Source: Alphaproteobacteria bacterium (lineage in GTDB: Bacteria; Pseudomonadota; Alphaproteobacteria; Micavibrionales; CSBR16-224). Taken from it: a DNA stretch of 6,216 nt. Location of the stretch: contig SBHI01000198.1 of assembly GCA_006226225.1 (NCBI GenBank), positions 1-6,216 on the forward strand. Reading direction: 5' to 3'. Both the position numbers and the translations under genes were made by a program. Below, in pieces: positions 1 through 5,156 of the stretch (position 1 is the first letter of the stretch; each line of letters starts with the position of its first letter). Under the pieces are notes generated by a model that had not been told where the DNA came from, searched no databases, and was given only the letters and a program-made list of their open reading frames with translations.

Positions 1-1515
1 ATGGTGGCTGACAAGGTTGAAGTCTCCAGCCGCAAAGCCGGTGATGATAAAGCCTGGTTGTGGGTGTCCGACGGACGCGGCGCCTATACGATTGACGAAA
101 CGCTGAAAGACAGCACCGGCACCGAAATTACGCTGCATCTGAAAGAAGACGAAGGCTTCTATCTGCTGGAAGAGCGTCTGCGCCAGATCGTGAAAAAATA
201 TTCCGACCATATCGATTTCCCGATTTATTTCGGCGAAGAAGACGATGCCGAGCCGATCAACACCGCCTCCGCCCTTTGGATACGCCCGAAAAGCGACATT
301 ACGGAAGAGCAATATGCGGAATTCTACCGCAGTGTCAGCGGCGCAGGCGGTTTTGACAAACCGTGGAGCACCATGCATTGGCGTGCGGAAGGCGCGCTGG
401 AATATACCTGCCTGTTGTACATTCCGGACATGAAGCCCTTTGACCTTTATGATCCGAAAAGACAGCACAGCGTGCGCCTTTACGTGAAACGCGTCTACAT
501 TACCGACAGTATCGAAGGATTGGTACCGCCCTTCCTGCGTTTCCTGCGCGGCGTTGTTGACAGCGAAGATCTGCCGCTCAATATCAGCCGTGAAATGTTG
601 CAAAACAATCCGGTTGTGACAAAAATCAGCAGCGGACTGACCCGCCGCGTTCTGGACGAGCTGCGCAAAAAAGCCGAAGAAGATCCGAAAGGTTTTGAAG
701 ATTTCTGGGCGATGTTCGGCCCCGTTATCAAGGAAGGCCTGTATGACGCGCATCAATACCGCGCCGATCTGAACAAGGTTGTCCGCTTCTATTCCAGCAA
801 AGCAAAAGGGCTGACCAGCCTTGATGATTATATCTCCCGCATGCCGGAAGGCCAGAAACACATTTATTATATTTCCGGCCCCGATGTGGAAACGCTGCGC
901 AACTCTCCGCAGCTGGAAGGTTATAACGCCAAAGGCATTGAAGTCCTGTTCATGGCCGATACGATTGATGAATTCTGGCTGCCCGTTGCTTATGATTACG
1001 AACAGAAAACCTTTAAATCCATCACGCGCGGCAGTGCCGACGAGCTGTCTGAAATCGAAACGCCTGCCGAAAAGGGCAAAAAAGGCAAAAAGAAATCCGA
1101 CGGCGCCGATAAGGAAAAACTGAAAGCCGATATGGAGCCCGTCATTGCCAAGCTGAAAGAGATTCTGGACGGTGACGTAAAAGATGTCCGCCTGTCTGAC
1201 CGTTTGACGGAAAGCCCCGTCTGCCTTGTTGCACAGGACAGCGATGTCGATATGCATATGGAGCGGATGCTGAAGAAAAATCAGGGTTATGAGGAGCTGG
1301 CCAAGCGTATTCTTGAAATCAATCCCGGCCATCCCGTCATTCAAGAGCTGAAAAAACTGGTCGCCAATGACAAAGCAGCCGATATCCTGAGCGATACCGC
1401 ATGGCTGCTGCTGGATCAGGCGCGCATTATCGAAGGCGATCCGCTGCCGAATCCTGCGGAATTCGCCCGCCGCATGTCACGCCTGATGGAAAAAGGCATG
1501 CTGCTGAAGGCGTAA
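1..1515 (+). CDS. htpG: Molecular chaperone HtpG (Hsp90), 5'-truncated by the window edge
   Basis: Bacterial Hsp90, a cytosolic ATP-dependent homodimeric chaperone that remodels client proteins under stress. The visible 504 residues begin inside the family: the first residues (MVADKVEVSS) align with the E. coli stretch SAFIVADKV near residue 125, so the ATG at base 1 is an internal Met and most of the ATP-binding N domain lies upstream. Visible parts: end of the N domain with GTEITLHLK (40-48) and YSDHI (67-71); middle domain with LWIRPKSDIT (92-101) and LPLNISREML (191-200), whose Arg197 matches the catalytic Arg of the E. coli middle domain; then KDVRLSDRLTESP (394-406) and the C-terminal dimerisation domain ending in LLLDQARI (469-476) and FARRMSRLM (488-496). 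A lysine-rich stretch (KGKKGKKKS, 358-366) marks the middle/C-terminal junction. The stop is TAA at 1513-1515. The gene is convergent with the next one, only 10 bases away. Family identity is certain; promoter and true start are not visible. Confidence 0.97.
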   Translation: MVADKVEVSSRKAGDDKAWLWVSDGRGAYTIDETLKDSTGTEITLHLKEDEGFYLLEERLRQIVKKYSDHIDFPIYFGEEDDAEPINTASALWIRPKSDITEEQYAEFYRSVSGAGGFDKPWSTMHWRAEGALEYTCLLYIPDMKPFDLYDPKRQHSVRLYVKRVYITDSIEGLVPPFLRFLRGVVDSEDLPLNISREMLQNNPVVTKISSGLTRRVLDELRKKAEEDPKGFEDFWAMFGPVIKEGLYDAHQYRADLNKVVRFYSSKAKGLTSLDDYISRMPEGQKHIYYISGPDVETLRNSPQLEGYNAKGIEVLFMADTIDEFWLPVAYDYEQKTFKSITRGSADELSEIETPAEKGKKGKKKSDGADKEKLKADMEPVIAKLKEILDGDVKDVRLSDRLTESPVCLVAQDSDVDMHMERMLKKNQGYEELAKRILEINPGHPVIQELKKLVANDKAADILSDTAWLLLDQARIIEGDPLPNPAEFARRMSRLMEKGMLLKA

Positions 1516-1525
1516 CAGCCCAAGT

Positions 1526-2605
1526 TTATTGCTTGATAAAGGTCACATCGACAAAACTGCCGCCGGGATTGCTGGTGCTGTAATCGCCGCTGATCGTACC
1601 GGAGGCCGTTCCCCCGTCCAACACGCCACCCAGAAAAATCGTATCCTGCGTTGTCGGTACATAAGCGCCGACAACCGCTGGCGTCCCCGCGCCATTACAG
1701 TTCCAGCCGCTGCCGTAGCCACCCTGATTTGCCAGAACCGCCATTTCAATACCTGTCATATCAATCGTGCTGCCCGCAGGCCCCGCCAATGTTGCGGAAG
1801 AACTGCAATAGACCTCTACAATATCACCGGAGGCAATGCCGCCGATTGTCGCACTCCCCGCCGTTCCCGTCACAGGGCCTGAAAAATTCCCGGCGTAATT
1901 GATGCTGCCGTCCGTGCCCAATTCCGCACGATCACCCGAAGCAGGCGTTGCCGCCAGACTGATTTCGCCGTAATCCATATTCGTGCTGGCCGTAATACTG
2001 ACAATCCCTTCAAAACCGACCAGCCCGTCCACAGTCCGTGTCGCGTTATAGGCGCCGCCGCCGTTACCGATACGGATATCCAATGAGAGCTCTCCATTCG
2101 GGTGCGTACCCATAGAATATTGCCCGTTCCACATCGCATCATCGGCAACAAAGCGCATGCCGACATAGATCACGTTATTGGCGGGGTTTGCAGAAACATT
2201 TCCATCAAATGTCCATCCACCACCGCAAGTCAGTTCCGTTCCGCTTGTTCCGACACGGATATATATTTCATCCGCGTCCTGATCCTGCGAGCCGTCCGAC
2301 CCCGTATTATTGCGCAGAATTTTATTTCTTTCACAGCGGATGCGCAGGCGCGCTCCCGTCGTGCCGGTCACCTGTAAACGCCCAGTTGTACCGGTTGCCG
2401 GACAAATAAATCCGGCGGCACAGGTGATGCTGCCCGTCGTATCCTGCGTCAGATTCCCGACCGCCCCCGCACTCTTTTCGATGATCCCCATATCTATATC
2501 GCTAAGAACGGTTACGGATTGCGCAAAAACAGGCGCCCCGCCGATCAAACAAAACAGCGCAAAAGCGGCCACCGCCAGAGGAAAACGAAATATTTTACTT
2601 TTCAA
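1526..2605 (-). CDS. Secreted two-domain protein, DUF4402-like
   Basis: A 359-residue exported protein of unknown function. A Sec signal peptide is clear: basic start (MKSK), hydrophobic core (about 8-24) and a probable cleavage after VFA at residue 28. The mature part is rich in Gly, Thr, Ser and Ala and looks like beta-sandwich. It has two related halves. Half 1 (about 37-207) starts DMGII and half 2 (about 210-359) starts DYGEI. Each then has TGTTG or TGTAG (71-75, 246-250), a Cys 16-17 residues later (C91, C267), and a second Cys 36 residues after the first (C127, C303). The C-terminal block FLGGVLDGG...VDVTFIK resembles the GxL...VTVxY end of DUF4402 proteins, so I lean to that family from memory; a fimbrial-like or surface structural role would be inference. 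The start codon is TTG at 2605: upstream in the same frame a TAA comes within six codons and no ATG or GTG is available. AAGAGG lies 11 bases upstream. No sortase, lipobox or transmembrane anchor is seen. Confidence 0.85.
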   Translation of the reverse strand: MKSKIFRFPLAVAAFALFCLIGGAPVFAQSVTVLSDIDMGIIEKSAGAVGNLTQDTTGSITCAAGFICPATGTTGRLQVTGTTGARLRIRCERNKILRNNTGSDGSQDQDADEIYIRVGTSGTELTCGGGWTFDGNVSANPANNVIYVGMRFVADDAMWNGQYSMGTHPNGELSLDIRIGNGGGAYNATRTVDGLVGFEGIVSITASTNMDYGEISLAATPASGDRAELGTDGSINYAGNFSGPVTGTAGSATIGGIASGDIVEVYCSSSATLAGPAGSTIDMTGIEMAVLANQGGYGSGWNCNGAGTPAVVGAYVPTTQDTIFLGGVLDGGTASGTISGDYSTSNPGGSFVDVTFIKQ

Positions 2606-2657
2606 AGAAATAACAGCCTCTTATCTGTCATATGCTTGTTTTCTTACCCATAGTTTC

Positions 2658-2666
2658 ATTCTAACA
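2658..2666 (-). promoter_or_regulatory. Possible extended -10 for the secreted-protein gene
   Basis: Read on the - strand, TGTTAGAAT matches an extended -10 (TGn then TAGAAT, 5 of 6 to TATAAT), in an AT-rich tract that also contains TATAAAAT just upstream. It would give a leader of about 45 bases before the TTG start at 2605. I see no good -35 at normal spacing, so this is a weak call based only on the -10 element and its place in a divergent intergenic region. Confidence 0.3.
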
Positions 2667-2724
2667 TATTTTATACCCTACTTGCATAGGAATGTATGAA
2701 AACAAGCTATTATGCGGATTAGCC

Positions 2725-2753
2725 TTGACTCTTCCTCTCCGGCAATAGACTAT
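2725..2753 (+). promoter_or_regulatory. Candidate promoter for the TraB/ChaN-like gene
   Basis: TTGACT (2725-2730, within the alphaproteobacterial-style CTTGAC at 2724) is followed after 17 bases by GACTAT (2748-2753), a poor -10 with 3 of 6 matches. The -35 is good and the layout, with transcription starting about 20-25 bases before the ATG, matches the promoter of the gene at 3833-4216. CTTG with a following CTAT could also fit a heat-shock sigma factor (RpoH), but the -10 is too weak to decide. Confidence 0.4.
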
Positions 2754-2782
2754 GGGAAAGTTTCAAAAAAGGAGAGAAAAAG

Positions 2783-3820
2783 ATGGATTTGGAAAAGCTG
2801 AAAGCTCATATGGAGAAAGTTTCTTACCTGAGCAAAGCCGCCGCCACGGATGATCCGGGAAAAATTGATGCCTCGCTGTCGGAAATTTTCCGCCTGAAGG
2901 CACAGCCACAGGCCGATGCCGAGGATTTCTACAAAACCGCGCTGGCCGATGACAAGCAATATCTGTTTTTCGGTGATACCAACCATACCGATACCGCCAT
3001 TCATCACTTCTTTTTCAGTGAAGAAAATGCCGAACGTCTGGTCAAGGCCGGCGTAAAGCATGTTTTTGTCGAATACCAGCCGGAATATCAGGATATTTTC
3101 GACGAATGCGCCGCAGGCACCATTGATGACGAGGAATTCGTCAAAAAAATGCAGCAGCGCTCCAAGGAAATCTACAAAATCGACGATAATGCGCCGAAAA
3201 TCGACAATCCGATTGCCGATGACATGCTGAAATCGCAGAAAATGATGGCAAAGGCCATCCGTTACTGGGCGGACAACGGTGTCAAAACCCATTGTCCCGA
3301 TGACCGCTCCGGCTTTACGGATAAGGATATGGAGGCGCTGCGTTCCTCCTATACCCTGATGTACAAGGCGCTGCGCTATGCCAAGGATTGCGGCACGGAT
3401 AAGCCTGTTGTGACACAGCGCCTGATGACTTCCTATATCTTTAACTCCACCGCGCGCAAAGACGGGTCGGAAAAAAAGCCGAAAAATGCGATTTCCGTGG
3501 AAGAATTGAAGAAGCTGCAAGGCAGCGATTCCCAAGCCGTGATGGCAAAACGCATGGCGGATGACAAGAAGCTGTCAAAAACCATCACCAAAATGGCCAA
3601 TGGCGAGAAATCCGCCATCCTGTTCGGTGCCGGTCACGGTGACCGTGAAAAAGGTCTGGGCGATCTGTTGGGCAAGGACAAGGTTGTGCGCGTCAACATT
3701 CACAGCTCGCTGGAAATGTTTGCCGAGCGCGGCGATATCCTGATGCGCCGCAGCGCGCCGGAATACCGTGCGCCGGATTACGTGCATATTATCGACAAGA
3801 AAAAGGTCTATAAAGCCTAA
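2783..3820 (+). CDS. Unrecognised protein with TraB/ChaN/TIKI-like superfamily motifs
   Basis: A 345-residue protein with no signal peptide or membrane segment, so probably cytosolic. I cannot assign a known name. After a helical N-terminal part (1-55) comes YLFFGDTNHTD (60-70) with H74 and H75, then VFVEYQP (94-100), CPDDRSG (171-177) and, near the end, AILFGAGHGD (278-287) followed by GLGDLLG (291-297). This order (a G-E/D-x-x-H strand, a hydrophobic strand ending in Glu, and a late hydrophobic strand with GAGH) is the signature of the superfamily joining TraB, ChaN haem-uptake proteins, TIKI metalloproteases and erythromycin esterase-like enzymes. The His and Glu residues would form the active or metal-binding site. 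Similarity is by motif only and the substrate is unknown. Translation starts at an ATG with a strong Shine-Dalgarno (GGAGAG, 2771-2776, six bases upstream). The stop is TAA. It converges on the next gene with a 12-base gap. The charged C-terminus (KKKVYKA) has no recognised sorting signal. Confidence 0.85.
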   Translation: MDLEKLKAHMEKVSYLSKAAATDDPGKIDASLSEIFRLKAQPQADAEDFYKTALADDKQYLFFGDTNHTDTAIHHFFFSEENAERLVKAGVKHVFVEYQPEYQDIFDECAAGTIDDEEFVKKMQQRSKEIYKIDDNAPKIDNPIADDMLKSQKMMAKAIRYWADNGVKTHCPDDRSGFTDKDMEALRSSYTLMYKALRYAKDCGTDKPVVTQRLMTSYIFNSTARKDGSEKKPKNAISVEELKKLQGSDSQAVMAKRMADDKKLSKTITKMANGEKSAILFGAGHGDREKGLGDLLGKDKVVRVNIHSSLEMFAERGDILMRRSAPEYRAPDYVHIIDKKKVYKA

Positions 3821-3832
3821 GGAAAAAGGACG

Positions 3833-4216
3833 TCACGCCCTGGGAGAATTCTTCCGGCGGCGGACAAAATCGCGCAGCGTTTTTTGCGGATTTGCGGCTG
3901 CCTTGCTGGGGCGGGGCATGGTCGGCTGTACCGGTGCCTGACCGCGCGGATAGACCATATGGGTTTCGCCGTATTTATCGGCAACCGCTTCGAGCCAGCT
4001 GTCGATAAAGGCGCTTTTCTCTTCCCGGGATTTATCCTCTAATGCATCGCTTGGAAACTGGATTTTTTTCAGCCACGGCATCTGGTTGTAAAGCTCTGAT
4101 TTTCCGACGCTTTCATCCAGATCACGCAATTCAACAAAATGCCCTTCCCGCAGAAAAACACCTGTGGTAACGCCCAGAATATCGCCGATATGGTATTGCT
4201 TTGCCACCATAATCAC
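3833..4216 (-). CDS. Small basic protein of unknown function
   Basis: A 127-residue protein I do not recognise. It has no signal peptide or membrane segment. The first half looks folded (YHIGDILGVTTGVFL, 8-22; MPWLKKIQFP, 46-55; AFIDSWLEAVADKYG, 69-83). The last 40 residues are proline-rich then strongly basic (PTMPRPSKAAANPQ, then FVRRRKNSPRA), probably disordered and perhaps a nucleic-acid or protein contact. The opening GDIL-VTTG pattern faintly recalls a small phage/plasmid family (DUF7736) that begins in a similar way, but the rest does not obviously fit, so I do not assign it. Start: GTG at 4216 with AAGGA five bases upstream. An in-frame ATG at 4210 is possible, but its spacing (11) is poorer. 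A good promoter lies just upstream. The stop is TGA (3835-3833). It is monocistronic and divergent from hsp20. Confidence 0.75.
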   Translation of the reverse strand: MIMVAKQYHIGDILGVTTGVFLREGHFVELRDLDESVGKSELYNQMPWLKKIQFPSDALEDKSREEKSAFIDSWLEAVADKYGETHMVYPRGQAPVQPTMPRPSKAAANPQKTLRDFVRRRKNSPRA

Positions 4217-4245
4217 GTAAATCCTTTTCTTTTTAAGTTGCCATA

Positions 4246-4274
4246 AAACTAAACGCTCTTCTTCGCGCGGTCAA
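4246..4274 (-). promoter_or_regulatory. Promoter for the small basic protein gene
   Basis: On the - strand, TTGACC (4274-4269, preceded by C to give CTTGAC) is followed after exactly 17 bases by TAGTTT (4251-4246). The -35 is near consensus and the -10 is weaker (TA...T, 3 of 6), a common pattern in alphaproteobacterial vegetative promoters. It would start transcription near 4239, leaving a leader of about 22 bases with the AAGGA ribosome site before the GTG at 4216. Confidence 0.5.
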
Positions 4275-4312
4275 GGAAAAATTATTTGCATTCCGCTTAC
4301 TTTTGGTTAACC

Positions 4313-4339
4313 TAGACGCGCTACGATGACAGATATAGC
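4313..4339 (+). promoter_or_regulatory. Tentative promoter for hsp20-DUF1150
   Basis: TAGACG (4313-4318) and TATAGC (4334-4339) are separated by 15 bases; an alternative -10 is TAGCTA (4336-4341) at 17. Neither pairing is good. A start near 4346 would give a leader of about 83 bases, a typical length for a ROSE-type leader. A heat-shock-type alternative is CTTGGGG at 4366-4372 with a weak TTATCG downstream, but that would start transcription at or inside the thermometer hairpin. Confidence 0.25.
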
Positions 4340-4389
4340 TAATTTTGCGAGTCGCCTGACGGCCCCTTGGGGAGAAAGGCATTTGTTAT

Positions 4390-4417
4390 CGTTTCCGCTT
4401 AAGGTATGAGGGAGATG
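4390..4417 (+). promoter_or_regulatory. ROSE-like RNA thermometer hairpin in the hsp20 leader
   Basis: In the transcript, 4390-4400 (C, G, then UUUCCGCUU) folds back on 4408-4417 (GAGGGAGA, then U, G). The ten pairs are C4390-G4417, G4391-U4416, U4392-A4415, U4393-G4414, U4394-A4413, C4395-G4412, C4396-G4411, C4398-G4410, U4399-A4409 and U4400-G4408. G4397 is left as a single bulge and 4401-4407 is the loop. The purine strand is the Shine-Dalgarno-like stretch. An anti-SD strand with one bulged G next to CU is the defining element of ROSE thermometers that repress small heat-shock genes at low temperature. Here the motif is CCGCU rather than UUGCU or UCGCU. A second small hairpin lies upstream at 4363-4372 (CCC, CUUG loop, GGG). 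Odd point: GGGAG ends 14 bases before the ATG, longer than usual. Confidence 0.55.
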
Positions 4418-4428
4418 TAAGAAAAACC

Positions 4429-4920
4429 ATGACACGCCGTGTTTCCATTTTTGACAGCCCGTTTTTGCTGGGATTCGACGATTTTGAACGGATGGTTGAC
4501 CGTGTGGCGCGGAATGCGTCTGACAGTTACCCGCCGTATAATATCGAGCAGGTCGGCGATAACCGCTTGCGTATCTCGATTGCCGTCGCGGGCTTTACGA
4601 TGGATGATCTGACGGTACAGATGGAACAGAACCAGCTGGTGATCCGCGGCAAGCGCAAGGCGGAAGAAGAAGAGCAGCGCGTTTATCTGCATCGCGGTAT
4701 TGCCACGCGCCAGTTCCAGCGTGCCTTTATGCTGTCGGATGATATCGAGGTCAAAGGCGCGCATCTGGATAACGGTTTGCTGCATATCGATCTGGAGCGC
4801 ATCATCACCGAAACCGCTGTGCGCATGATCGAAATTGAAGATAAAAGCAAAAAAGACAAAAAGAGCAAAAAAGCCGACAACACCATAGATGTAGAGAGTG
4901 TAGAAAAAAATGATGGATAA
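4429..4920 (+). CDS. hsp20: Small heat-shock protein Hsp20 (IbpA-type)
   Basis: A 163-residue ATP-independent holdase that forms oligomers and keeps unfolding proteins refoldable for the DnaK and ClpB systems. The N-terminus (VSIFDSPFLLGFDDFERMVDR) and YPPYNIEQ (34-41) are typical of alphaproteobacterial class A/IbpA-like Hsp20. The alpha-crystallin domain spans about 35-123 and carries LVIRGKR (70-76), FQRAFMLSDDI (96-106) and the diagnostic HLDNGLLHIDL (112-122). A C-terminal I-x-I anchor is present as IEI (134-136). Beyond it is a lysine-rich and then acidic tail (138-163: KSKKDKKSKK, later VESVEKNDG), longer than in IbpA (137 residues). The ATG at 4429 is supported by the conserved N-terminal sequence. 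The leader holds a ROSE-like hairpin, so temperature control of translation is likely. The end overlaps the DUF1150 gene by 11 bases, so the two are probably translated in a coupled way. Confidence 0.95.
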   Translation: MTRRVSIFDSPFLLGFDDFERMVDRVARNASDSYPPYNIEQVGDNRLRISIAVAGFTMDDLTVQMEQNQLVIRGKRKAEEEEQRVYLHRGIATRQFQRAFMLSDDIEVKGAHLDNGLLHIDLERIITETAVRMIEIEDKSKKDKKSKKADNTIDVESVEKNDG

Positions 4921-5143
4921 AAGCATCTGGCACGAAGATTTCAGCCGCCCCAGTCTGGCACATCCCGGTTTTGAGGATATCGGCCTCGGCGATGTTGCTT
5001 ACTTGCGCAAAGTGTTTCAGAAAAACAACTTCATCTATCAGCTGACCGCCGCCAATGGTGAAGTGCTGCTGGAAGATGAAAGCCGCATCACCATCGAAGA
5101 TTTCGCCGATGAGTCGGCGCTGCATGTTGTGACGGTGCATTAA
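4910..5143 (+). CDS. DUF1150 family protein
   Basis: A 77-residue soluble protein of unknown function. The core FEDIGLGDVAYLRKV (about 21-35), the YQLTAANGEVL segment (43-53) and the closing ALHVVTVH (70-77) fit the DUF1150 pattern of small alphaproteobacterial proteins (LG..VAY...V, then ..AADG..., then ..VSVH), which I recall lying directly downstream of hsp20. No catalytic motif, metal site or membrane segment is visible. The start overlaps the end of hsp20: ATG ATG at 4910 and 4913 precede and include the hsp20 TAA at 4918. There is only a weak ribosome site (GAGAG further upstream), which suggests translation by re-initiation. Co-expression with Hsp20 implies a stress or chaperone accessory role, but that is inference. 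It converges on rsmA with a 13-base gap. Confidence 0.85.
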   Translation: MMDKSIWHEDFSRPSLAHPGFEDIGLGDVAYLRKVFQKNNFIYQLTAANGEVLLEDESRITIEDFADESALHVVTVH

Positions 5144-5156
5144 TTTTTCAAGAAGT

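Noticed and set aside
1..3. ATG at the first base as the start of htpG
   Set aside because: The sequence aligns to the inside of HtpG (about residue 125), so this is an internal Met and the gene continues upstream of the window.
2750..3535. 261-codon open frame on the - strand opposite the TraB/ChaN-like gene
   Set aside because: It is antisense to a gene with a strong ribosome site and clear motifs. Its protein is rich in Phe, Ile, His and Gly, as expected from reading Lys/Glu-rich codons backwards, and no family is recognised.
4363..4372. CCCCTTGGGG as a terminator
   Set aside because: The stem is three or four pairs with no following T-run; at most it is a small hairpin in the hsp20 leader.
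4415..4420. ATGTAA start-stop pair as a regulatory mini-ORF
   Set aside because: It lies directly against GGGAG with no spacing for initiation, so it probably has no function of its own; noted only because it sits within the hsp20 leader.
4399..4926. 175-codon open frame on the - strand opposite hsp20
   Set aside because: hsp20 on the + strand is certain from family motifs. The antisense protein has low-complexity Phe-rich sequence and no recognisable domain or ribosome site.
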